From: an uncultured Gammaproteobacteria bacterium
GTDB taxonomy: Bacteria; Pseudomonadota; Gammaproteobacteria; Pseudomonadales; Pseudohongiellaceae
DNA length: 7,367 bases
NCBI GenBank assembly: GCA_903889815.1
Contig: CAISYX010000279.1
Coordinates: 1 to 7,367, forward strand
Direction of reading: 5' to 3'
Shown: in pieces, positions 1 through 5,793 of the stretch
How positions within the stretch are numbered: the first letter of the stretch is position 1
How the letters are laid out: every line of letters begins with the position of its first letter
Program-made: the position numbers and the translations under genes
Notes under the pieces: generated by a model
The model's input: only the letters and a program-made list of their open reading frames with translations
What the model was told of the DNA's origin: nothing
The model's database searches: none

Positions 1-546
1 CACATTCAGAAAATTGGCTTCACGCTCTACACCGAAATGCTGGACGAGGCAGTGAAGGCTATCCGTGAGGGCCGCAGCCCGAACATCGAGGGCAGCCTGC
101 AGAGTGTCAGCGAGGTCAATCTGCGGGTACCGGCCCTGATCACCGAAGATTATCTGCCGGATGTACACACGCGCCTGATCATGTACAAACGCATCGCCGG
201 CGCCACTGATGATGAGGCGCTGAGTGAGCTCCAGGTCGAAATGATCGATCGCTTCGGCCTTCTGCCAGATCAGACAAAACTGTTGTTCCGCATCACCTCA
301 CTGCGGCTGCGGGCGCAAGCCATGGGCATCATGAAAATCGAGGCCAGCACCGCCACAGGCAGGCTGCACTTCGCCCAGCATACACAGGTGGATCCGCGCT
401 CCATCGTGAGCCTTGTTCAGATGCAGCCAAAGGTCTACAAGCTCAGCGGGCCTGCTCAGTTGCAGTTCACGCACAATGCCCCGGGTGCCGACAAGCGCAT
501 CGAGTTCATTCACCAGATGCTCAACCAGCTCAAGGTGGTGCGCTGA
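1..546 (+). CDS. mfd: Transcription-repair coupling factor Mfd, C-terminal part (5' end outside window)
   Basis: The frame is open from base 1 and ends at TGA 544-546, giving the last 181 residues of a protein normally about 1,150 residues long. Mfd is a cytoplasmic ATP-driven DNA translocase that removes RNA polymerase stalled at lesions and recruits UvrA to start nucleotide excision repair. What remains is the end of the helicase module (residues HIQKIGFTLY onward) and the whole C-terminal TRCF domain. Its hallmark is the stretch ALITEDYLPDVHTRLIMYKR (window bases about 133-192), followed by the E(M/L)IDRFG motif near base 238. In known Mfd proteins this domain masks the UvrA-binding module until the protein engages polymerase. 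Nothing is broken in the visible part. The downstream neighbour is csiV, as in Pseudomonas. No terminator-like hairpin is visible after the stop. Family assignment is very secure. Confidence 0.96.
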   Translation, partial: HIQKIGFTLYTEMLDEAVKAIREGRSPNIEGSLQSVSEVNLRVPALITEDYLPDVHTRLIMYKRIAGATDDEALSELQVEMIDRFGLLPDQTKLLFRITSLRLRAQAMGIMKIEASTATGRLHFAQHTQVDPRSIVSLVQMQPKVYKLSGPAQLQFTHNAPGADKRIEFIHQMLNQLKVVR

Positions 547-552
547 TGGCAA

Positions 553-581
553 TTGGACTATCGGCAGGAATCCCTTATTCT
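553..581 (+). promoter_or_regulatory. Weak sigma-70-type promoter candidate for csiV
   Basis: TTGGAC (553-558) and TATTCT (576-581) are separated by exactly 17 bases in the 78-base gap between mfd and csiV. Matches to TTGACA and TATAAT are only 3/6 and 4/6, so this rests mainly on spacing and position. If real, transcription would start near 588 and csiV would not depend wholly on read-through from mfd. Confidence 0.3.
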
Positions 582-624
582 CGGCACAGTCACCGACAAT
601 CGTTGCCACTGACGGCAAATATCC

Positions 625-1581
625 ATGCGGAACCCCATGACCATCAGCTCTGATCACTTACTTGCCCGCCACGCTGCACCGGTACGGCGCTCCCTGGCCG
701 CACTGTCTGCGTGTCTGCTGTTGCAGAACGGCAGTGTGTGGGCCCAGCCCGCCCCGGCAACGCTGGAGCCTTGGGTGCAGGTGGAAATGACGCTGTTTAC
801 CTACGAGAATGCCAATCTCGATGCTGAAGTATGGTCTCCAGAAAAGTTGAGCATCGGATTCCCAGATCAGCTGCTCGCCCTTCGAAACATTGCGGATGTC
901 CTGCAGCTGGATGACTGGAGTGTGCTGACTGGCATTCCGGCAGCCGGCATGCCAGCCGAGCTGCCTGCGCCCCTCCCAGCGGGACCGCGCCCCTATGCGC
1001 CGGGCGACAGCTTCACGATGCCCGACCTCGAGAGAGACGCCTTTCAGGCGCTGCCGCCATCAGCCCATGACTTTGCAAGCACCAATCGCACCTTGTCGCA
1101 GTCTCCTGCGCACAGGATTGTGTATCACAATGCCTGGCGTCAGCCTCTGCAACGGCGCAGCGCGACACCGGCTGTGGCACTGCAGGGAGGCAGGGAGTTC
1201 GGTGAGCGCTCAGAAGTGGAAGGCAGTGTTGTTGTCCATGCAGGCGGTACACGGGATCGTCTCACCATGGAGGCAAACCTGTGGCTGACCCAGTTCGGAG
1301 CCGATGCGGGCGTCAAATCAGAATGGACATTGCCCGTACTCCCGACTGCCTTGCAATCAAGAGGTGGCGTGGACGTGCTGCAACAGACCGAATATGCCGT
1401 GACTCGCATCATGCAGTTCAATCAGAGCCGCGAGATGCGCCAGGATCAATTTCACTACCTTGATCATCCGGCACTCGGCATGCTTGTGCAGGTCACGACG
1501 TACGAACGTCCTGCCCCTGTTGTCCTGGATTTGCCAGTCACTCAGGAAGACGCCGCCGGGCCTCAGTCAGCTGCTCCGTAA
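625..1581 (+). CDS. csiV: CsiV-family peptidoglycan-binding periplasmic protein
   Basis: This 318-residue exported protein matches the CsiV family (cell shape integrity, first described in Vibrio). There it binds peptidoglycan and is linked to activation of penicillin-binding protein function through LpoA. Visible family features are the first beta strand VQVEMTLF (51-58), the HNAWRQP motif (168-174), the GGTRDRLTMEANLWL strand (207-221), and the conserved end QSREMRQDQFHYLDHPALG (267-285) followed by LVQVT. The N-terminus is a signal peptide: RR at 21-22, a hydrophobic core at 24-33, and a likely signal peptidase I site after VWA (A40/Q41). Cys30 lies in LSAC, which formally fits a lipobox, but the hydrophobic stretch before it is short. 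Two ATGs (625 and 637) are possible and neither has a strong ribosome-binding site; 625 is taken as the longer. Position after mfd agrees with the known neighbourhood. The end overlaps the convergent phosphorylase gene by 19 bases. Confidence 0.87.
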   Translation: MRNPMTISSDHLLARHAAPVRRSLAALSACLLLQNGSVWAQPAPATLEPWVQVEMTLFTYENANLDAEVWSPEKLSIGFPDQLLALRNIADVLQLDDWSVLTGIPAAGMPAELPAPLPAGPRPYAPGDSFTMPDLERDAFQALPPSAHDFASTNRTLSQSPAHRIVYHNAWRQPLQRRSATPAVALQGGREFGERSEVEGSVVVHAGGTRDRLTMEANLWLTQFGADAGVKSEWTLPVLPTALQSRGGVDVLQQTEYAVTRIMQFNQSREMRQDQFHYLDHPALGMLVQVTTYERPAPVVLDLPVTQEDAAGPQSAAP

Positions 1582-2303
1582 GATGCAATTGCACGGGACA
1601 GCACGGCAATCACTGACGCCATGCCGGTATCTATAACTTCGCCGATCGCTGCCATCGAAATAGGCTCCTCAGTAAGCCCCGCAGCCCAGTTCACAGACAA
1701 AGCCAGGCAGGCATACGCAAGGCCCAACTCGCGTGCCAATGCTGCCTCAGGCATGCCCGTCATGCCGATCATGTCGCAACCATCACGCTGCAGACGACGC
1801 ACTTCAGCTGCACTCTCCAATCGTGGCCCCTGGGTACAGGCATAAACTCCTTCACCCCAGACCGGCGCATCTGCAGCGCTGCGCAACAACAATTGCCGAA
1901 GAGATTCAGCGTAAGGATTTGTGAAATCGATGTGGGTGACGGCGTCGAGACCGTCCGCAAAAAAGGTGTGCTCGCGACCCCATGAGTAGTCGATGATCTG
2001 GCGAGGCACGGCCAGAGCTCCGGGACCTGTGCGCGCATGAATCCCGCCCACCGCGTTGACACCAATCACTGCGCGGACACCCACATGCTGAAGTGCCCAG
2101 ACATTGGCGCGATAATTGATTCTGTGTGGCGGTACCTTGTGGCCCTTGCCATGTCTGGCAATGAATGCAACCTGCGTACTTCCAAGCCTGCCGAGGTAAA
2201 TGTGCACTGGTGCGGATGCAAACGGGGTGGTCACTGGCACTGTCTGAATGTCTTCAAGAAAGACCGGCTCGGTCAGTCCGGTGCCTCCAATCACTCCAAT
2301 CAT
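1563..2303 (-). CDS. S-methyl-5'-thioinosine phosphorylase (PNP/MTAP family)
   Basis: This 246-residue cytoplasmic enzyme of the purine nucleoside phosphorylase/MTAP family would split S-methyl-5'-thioinosine with phosphate into hypoxanthine and 5-methylthioribose-1-phosphate, recycling polyamine and quorum-sensing by-products. Phosphate-site motifs are GGTG (6-9), RHGKGH (50-55) with H60-R61, and GVNAVGGI (81-88). The purine and ribose site shows TQGPRLES (157-164), GMTGMPE (180-186) and VNWAAG (204-209). Asn205 sits where adenosine-type MTAPs have Asp (TDY), and in this family Asn goes with 6-oxopurines. That points to methylthioinosine rather than methylthioadenosine, matching P. aeruginosa PA3004, which lies in the same neighbourhood. 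The ATG at 2303 is preceded on its strand by AGAGGA (2311-2316), 7 bases away. Length is normal and no key residue is missing. A separate MTA deaminase would have to be encoded elsewhere. Confidence 0.9.
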   Translation of the reverse strand: MIGVIGGTGLTEPVFLEDIQTVPVTTPFASAPVHIYLGRLGSTQVAFIARHGKGHKVPPHRINYRANVWALQHVGVRAVIGVNAVGGIHARTGPGALAVPRQIIDYSWGREHTFFADGLDAVTHIDFTNPYAESLRQLLLRSAADAPVWGEGVYACTQGPRLESAAEVRRLQRDGCDMIGMTGMPEAALARELGLAYACLALSVNWAAGLTEEPISMAAIGEVIDTGMASVIAVLSRAIASYGAAD

Positions 2304-2335
2304 GCTGTTTTCCTCTGGTCTCTGCTATCCTCCGC

Positions 2336-2362
2336 AGTATACCCGAATCGCAGGAATTACAA
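2336..2362 (-). promoter_or_regulatory. Promoter candidate for the phosphorylase gene
   Basis: Read on the minus strand, TTGTAA (2362-2357) is followed after 15 bases by TATACT (2341-2336). The -10 is a 5/6 match, the -35 is 4/6, and the spacer is shorter than the usual 16-18. Start of transcription would be near 2329, leaving a leader of about 25 bases. The -35 overlaps the start codon of the divergent ParA-like gene, so the two promoters and starts are tightly packed in 58 bases. Confidence 0.4.
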
Positions 2363-2850
2363 TGGCAGGCGCGGCAGACAACACTCCGGAGCATGGCCGC
2401 GTACTGGCTGTCAGCAGCGGCAAAGGCGGCGTTGGCAAGACAAACATCAGCGTCAATCTCGCGATTGCTCTAAGCACTCGAGGCAAACGGGTGTGTGTCT
2501 TCGACGCCGATACCAGCCTTGCAAACGTGAACATCCAGCTGAATATTGCACCCAGATTCACGCTTGAAAAGGAGGCCAGGATGACCCTGTCTGATCTGAT
2601 TGCCGCGTATACCAGCCGGCTGGAGAGCTACGAGTTTTTGCTCAAGAAAATCGAGCAGGAAGAACGCCTTGCGCAGAATCCCGCCTTTCTGCAATTCTGT
2701 GAATGCGAGGGGAAACGTCTGCTGGACCTGGTCCAGCTCAGCACGCAGATACTGCGGGATCTGCGGAGCCTGCAAAGAAGCACGATGCAAACTGAAAAGC
2801 CCATCGCGTTGCTGAAAAATCCGGAAGAGCAAGAAGCTCCTCCGGCGTAG
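2362..2850 (+). CDS. Short hybrid protein: N-terminal MinD/ParA-type P-loop segment plus unrelated helical tail
   Basis: The predicted protein has 162 residues, against roughly 250-300 for MinD/ParA/FleN-type ATPases. Residues 13-68 are clearly MinD/ParA-like: a beta strand, the deviant Walker A SGKGGVGKT (19-27; signature Lys21 and Lys26), helix NISVNLAIAL, and the Walker A' strand with DADTSLANVNIQL (48-60). The later ATPase elements, including Walker B and the C-terminal half, are absent. From about residue 74 the chain becomes a charged, leucine-rich helical region (to about 140) with a Glu/Pro-rich end (NPEEQEAPPA), which I do not recognise. The start at 2362 is chosen because AGGA lies 6 bases upstream and the homology begins just after it; an in-frame ATG at 2248 lies inside the opposite-strand phosphorylase gene. 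Whether this is a working small ATP-binding protein, a deletion scar joining two genes, or mainly a leader for a protein starting at 2581 cannot be settled here. The gene is divergent from the phosphorylase. Confidence 0.65.
   Translation: MAGAADNTPEHGRVLAVSSGKGGVGKTNISVNLAIALSTRGKRVCVFDADTSLANVNIQLNIAPRFTLEKEARMTLSDLIAAYTSRLESYEFLLKKIEQEERLAQNPAFLQFCECEGKRLLDLVQLSTQILRDLRSLQRSTMQTEKPIALLKNPEEQEAPPA
2571..2583 (+). promoter_or_regulatory. Strong internal ribosome-binding site and alternative ATG inside the ParA-like gene
   Basis: GGAGG at 2571-2575, preceded by AAAA, is an almost perfect Shine-Dalgarno sequence and lies 5 bases before ATG 2581-2583. This ATG is codon 74 of the ParA-like frame, exactly where ParA similarity ends. 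Starting here gives an 89-residue, mainly helical protein ending at 2850. The site is stronger than the AGGA in front of the full-length start. The same bases also encode Glu-Lys-Glu-Ala-Arg, so the match could partly be a coding by-product. Confidence 0.5.
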
Positions 2851-2972
2851 CAACGCACCAGGCGAGCCAGTCAAGACTTGGCGAGGGGCTGATACAGCAA
2901 GGTCGCCAGTATGCCCTCTGCGACAGCCGCGTCTAGCTTGTCTGCGGGATTCGCGCGAAAACTGGAATATGA

Positions 2973-3002
2973 TTCACACAACACGTAGCACAAAGGTAGA
3001 AT
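2973..3002 (+). promoter_or_regulatory. Good sigma-70-type promoter candidate upstream of the FkbM methyltransferase
   Basis: TTCACA (2973-2978, 5/6) and TAGAAT (2997-3002, 5/6) are 18 bases apart in the 213-base gap 2851-3063. Start of transcription would be near 3009, about 55 bases ahead of the start codon. This is the best promoter-like pair found in the window. The rest of the gap holds no credible gene, and I see no hairpin with a T-run that would end transcription of the preceding gene. Confidence 0.55.
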
Positions 3003-3063
3003 TCACGCCCGTTTTACAACCGTTTGAACCCCCATTGCCACCAGGCCCAGACAGGATTCCTTT

Positions 3064-3999
3064 GTGAGTGTGACCGATAAGCTCTGCCGTTTCCTCTGGA
3101 ATACCCAGAGCCTCCCCTCAGCACTTGCCCGAGTAGTCTACAAGCGACTGGCAAAGCACGGGGTGGCACCCGATCATCCGTTCACACAGGACTTCTTTGG
3201 TATCGAGTATCAGGGCAACCTGAACAACAACATCGATTTCAACATTCATTTCTACGGGGCCTTCGAGAAACCGTTGTTGTTTTTCTTGCGCGATGCGCTG
3301 GCGAGTCTTCACAAGGAAAACACGGTATTTGTCGATATCGGTGCCAATATTGGCCAACACTCTCTGTTCATGTCCAGGCTGGCCTCACACGTGCACTCCT
3401 TCGAGCCTTTCGCCAAAGTACGCCAGCGGCTGCTGAGTCAGATTAGCCACAATCAGCTGACGAACATCACGGTGCATCCTCTGGGCCTGAGCAACGAAAA
3501 TGCACGGATGCCTTTCTTCGCTCCGACAGGATCGAACGAGGGCATCGGCTCTTTCGACGCCAGCACGACCAGCAAGGGCAATGTCAGCATTGGAGAACTG
3601 GAACTGGTGCGTGGCGATGACTTTTTTCCACTGGCAGACATTGCCCGCATTGATATTTTGAAAATGGACGTGGAGGGATTCGAGAAGTTTGCGCTGCAGG
3701 GGCTGCGGGAAACTCTGCTCAAGACGCGCCCGCTACTGGTGTGCGAAGTCACCTACGGCAAGGAACTCTCTTTCACCAGCATGGAGGAACTGCTGAGTCA
3801 TCTACCCCCGGACTACCGCCTGTTTACCTTCGACAAACGCAAACAGGATGGATCCAAGGCTCGTCGACGGGATGCACGAAGCCGCCACAGTGGCGAGTAT
3901 CGCATCATCCCCTTCAATGCCCTGCTGCCCGCAGGTCAGGACGACGTCATCGCCTGTCCTGCGGAAGCAGTCGACCAATTGCCAGTGCAGAGCCGCTGA
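3064..3999 (+). CDS. FkbM-family SAM-dependent methyltransferase
   Basis: The 311-residue protein has the FkbM methyltransferase fold (Methyltransf_21). Members transfer a methyl group from S-adenosylmethionine, often to hydroxyls of sugars, glycans or natural products. Motif I is VFVDIGANIGQHS (88-100), the acidic ribose-binding residue is Glu114 in SFEPF, and the family signature LKMDVEGFE lies at 199-207. A preceding region of about 85 residues is unassigned, and I see no signal peptide, so it is likely cytoplasmic. The gene starts with GTG at 3064, with AGGA (3053-3056) 7 bases upstream; GTG 3070 is a less well spaced alternative. Residues 258-275 form a very basic stretch (nine Lys/Arg) between two fold strands. 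No glycosyltransferase, polysaccharide or biosynthetic cluster gene is adjacent, so the acceptor cannot be inferred. It ends one base before the stop of the convergent phoD. Confidence 0.85.
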   Translation: MSVTDKLCRFLWNTQSLPSALARVVYKRLAKHGVAPDHPFTQDFFGIEYQGNLNNNIDFNIHFYGAFEKPLLFFLRDALASLHKENTVFVDIGANIGQHSLFMSRLASHVHSFEPFAKVRQRLLSQISHNQLTNITVHPLGLSNENARMPFFAPTGSNEGIGSFDASTTSKGNVSIGELELVRGDDFFPLADIARIDILKMDVEGFEKFALQGLRETLLKTRPLLVCEVTYGKELSFTSMEELLSHLPPDYRLFTFDKRKQDGSKARRRDARSRHSGEYRIIPFNALLPAGQDDVIACPAEAVDQLPVQSR

Positions 4000-4000
4000 A

Positions 4001-5629
4001 TCAGCCCAGCAGCACGTGTTCTCCTGCACGGACTTCGAGACGCGCGCCGTCGACCACCGCGTATTCCACTTCAGTGATACTGGAGACAAAGTGCCATGCC
4101 GCACTCACACTTCCGGGGACCACCTCCAGCTCTACCCAGCCACGACCGTTGGGTTTCATGTAGACCAGTTCCGGACTCGTCGCCATGGTAGCGGCCACCA
4201 CCTTTTCTTCAGGTAAAGGCAGGAAATTCTCGAAGCCCGGCGAGGTCACACTGGGGGTCCCGATTTCGACAGCCACGGGCTCAGAACGCTCGTTCTTCAG
4301 GTTGAAGGCCCAGGAGCTGTGGGTATCGCCCGCCAGGACGACCACGTTGTTGGCATGTCTGGCGAAAGCATCGAGTGCACGCGTGCGATTGGCGGGATAG
4401 CCATCCCAGGCATCCAGATTCAGCGGAAATCCCTGACTGCCTCGGTTGCGCAAGGTGCCATAACGTCCGTTAAGCACGGTGTCGCGTTGGGTGATGTCGA
4501 ACTCTTCGTCAGCAAACTGCGGAGGGTTAAGTTTGCCCATCAACAATTGCTGGCCAATGATCTGCCAGGGAATACCAGCAGAAGCCGAGCGCTGCAACTG
4601 CTGCTCGAGCCACTGCTCCTGATCTCCGCCCATGATAGTGCGGGCACTGGAGGCCAGTGAACTGCGCAATGTGTCGATATTCATGGCATGGGAAAGCTGC
4701 TCGTCGCGGCCCACAAGGCGGGTATCGAGCATGATCAGCGAGGCAAGATCGCCAAAGTCGAACGACCGATAGATGATGCCCTGTTCGATGCTGCCTTGTT
4801 CACGGATCGGCAGCCACTCGTAGAAGGCCTGAATAGCAGCAACGCGCCTTGCGGCGAATTCGCCTTCGCCGGGATTGTGATTTTCGGCACCTTCTTTCCA
4901 CGTATTGTTGGTGATCTCGTGGTCGTCCCACACACAGATGAACGGGTGTGACTGATGCACAGCCTGAAGATCCGCATCCGAACGGTACAGGCCATAACGC
5001 ATGCGGTAGTCCTCCAGGCTCACTATCTCGTGCTCGGGGCTGACATTGCGGCCTTTCTCCAGCATCACCGGATTGGAATATCCCCCTGCGGCATATTCAT
5101 AGATATAGTCGCCGAGGTGCAAGACGGCATCGAAGTCTCGGGACGCCACTTCGCGATACACGTTGAAAAAGCCCTGCGGATAGTTGGAGCAGGAAACCAC
5201 CGCAAAGCGCAGCTTCTGCGCACCAGGGGCGGCCAGCGTGCGGGTACGTCCCACTGGGCTTTCCACACCCTGAGATGTAAAGCGATAGAAGTACTGTTGA
5301 CCAGGCTGCAGCCCCTCGGCATCCACCTTCACAGTGTAGTCCCGCGCAGATGAAGTACTGGTCACGCCTTCTGCCACTGGCTGAACAAAGCCTTCATCCA
5401 GAGCGACTTCCCACTGTACTTCCAGCGTCGTGGACAGGCCATCCCCGGGCAGAACCCGCGTCCACAGGATGACGCGATCCGCAAGGGGGTCACCACTGGC
5501 GACACCGTGGGTAAAGTGTGCGCTGGCCGCTGCCAGTACCGGATAGCCTCGCAATGCGAGAGCGCCAAGGGTAAGGCTGGCGCCGGCCAGAAAACGTCGT
5601 CGGTTCAAAGCGGGGGCATGCAGGGGCAT
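4001..5629 (-). CDS. phoD: PhoD-like alkaline phosphatase/phosphodiesterase, Tat-exported
   Basis: This 542-residue secreted metallophosphatase of the PhoD family releases phosphate from organic phosphomonoesters and diesters outside the cytoplasm. Residues 9-33 form a Tat signal: NRRRFLAG with an alanine/leucine core and a likely cut near VLA-AA (33/34). An N-terminal beta domain (about 36-130, with HGVASGDPLADRVILWTR at 41-58) precedes the catalytic domain. Visible catalytic or metal-site motifs are VVSCSNYP (144-151; the Cys corresponds to the iron ligand of B. subtilis PhoD), HLGDYIYEY (171-179), WDDHEITNN (234-242), LDTR (301-304) and LAGDTHSSW (432-440). Length is typical. The start at 5629 is chosen over an ATG 46 codons upstream because AAGGAG lies 6 bases before it and the Tat signal begins directly after. 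PhoD is normally induced by phosphate starvation through PhoB; only a degenerate half-site is visible upstream. It is convergent with the FkbM gene and divergent from the KAS III homologue. Confidence 0.94.
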   Translation of the reverse strand: MPLHAPALNRRRFLAGASLTLGALALRGYPVLAAASAHFTHGVASGDPLADRVILWTRVLPGDGLSTTLEVQWEVALDEGFVQPVAEGVTSTSSARDYTVKVDAEGLQPGQQYFYRFTSQGVESPVGRTRTLAAPGAQKLRFAVVSCSNYPQGFFNVYREVASRDFDAVLHLGDYIYEYAAGGYSNPVMLEKGRNVSPEHEIVSLEDYRMRYGLYRSDADLQAVHQSHPFICVWDDHEITNNTWKEGAENHNPGEGEFAARRVAAIQAFYEWLPIREQGSIEQGIIYRSFDFGDLASLIMLDTRLVGRDEQLSHAMNIDTLRSSLASSARTIMGGDQEQWLEQQLQRSASAGIPWQIIGQQLLMGKLNPPQFADEEFDITQRDTVLNGRYGTLRNRGSQGFPLNLDAWDGYPANRTRALDAFARHANNVVVLAGDTHSSWAFNLKNERSEPVAVEIGTPSVTSPGFENFLPLPEEKVVAATMATSPELVYMKPNGRGWVELEVVPGSVSAAWHFVSSITEVEYAVVDGARLEVRAGEHVLLG

Positions 5630-5635
5630 GGCGAA

Positions 5636-5641
5636 CTCCTT
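5636..5641 (-). promoter_or_regulatory. Ribosome-binding site that fixes the phoD start
   Basis: On the minus strand this reads AAGGAG, 6 bases before the ATG at 5629-5627. It decides between this start and the 46-codon-longer frame beginning at 5767, which has no comparable site and would bury the Tat signal. Confidence 0.8.
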
Positions 5642-5782
5642 GCTGATGGAAGAGGAATTGGAAGCCCCGACACCATAATCCTGTTTGATGACAAAGCCAT
5701 GACCCCTGTGCTCTGGATTGCTGACTACCCAGCTGCATGGCGGATGCAGTATTCTTCCAGCGATCAAGACATCAAGAATATA
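5642..5782. promoter_or_regulatory. Divergent spacer between phoD and the KAS III homologue
   Basis: Transcription of both flanking genes should begin in this stretch. No pair of -35/-10 boxes stands out. The best for phoD, on the minus strand, is TTGATG (5775-5770) with AATACT (5753-5748), 16 bases apart and 4/6 in each box; it would give a leader of more than 100 bases. For the plus strand, CATAAT (5674-5679) lacks a partner -35. No gene or hairpin terminator is seen. Confidence 0.3.
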
Positions 5783-5793
5783 GAGGTGCCCCG

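Noticed and set aside
2248..2361. A 38-codon upstream extension of the ParA-like gene from ATG 2248
   Set aside because: It lies largely inside the opposite-strand phosphorylase start region, has no ribosome-binding site and no family similarity. ATG 2362 has AGGA at good distance and the homology starts right after it.
2037..2567. A 176-codon plus-strand frame across the phosphorylase and ParA-like genes
   Set aside because: Its translation is rich in Cys, Arg, Gln and His, without any fold-like pattern, and it runs antisense or out of frame to two better genes.
2861..2886. Possible terminator hairpin after the ParA-like gene (CCAGTC...GACTTGG)
   Set aside because: The stem is bulged with a loop of only two bases and no T-run follows.
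2938..2973. TTGTCT with TATGAT as a promoter
   Set aside because: The spacer would be 24 bases, far outside the workable range; the pair at 2973-3002 is much better.
2910..2987. A 25-codon ATG frame in the gap before the FkbM gene
   Set aside because: There is no ribosome-binding site, and it runs into the promoter candidate for the next gene.
2981..2988. ACACGTAG present both here and at 6928-6935, near two promoter candidates
   Set aside because: An 8-base match at different positions relative to the two promoters is easily due to chance; there is no palindrome or further shared flank.
5630..5767. A 46-codon longer form of phoD
   Set aside because: It would place the twin-arginine signal in the interior, while ATG 5629 has AAGGAG 6 bases upstream.
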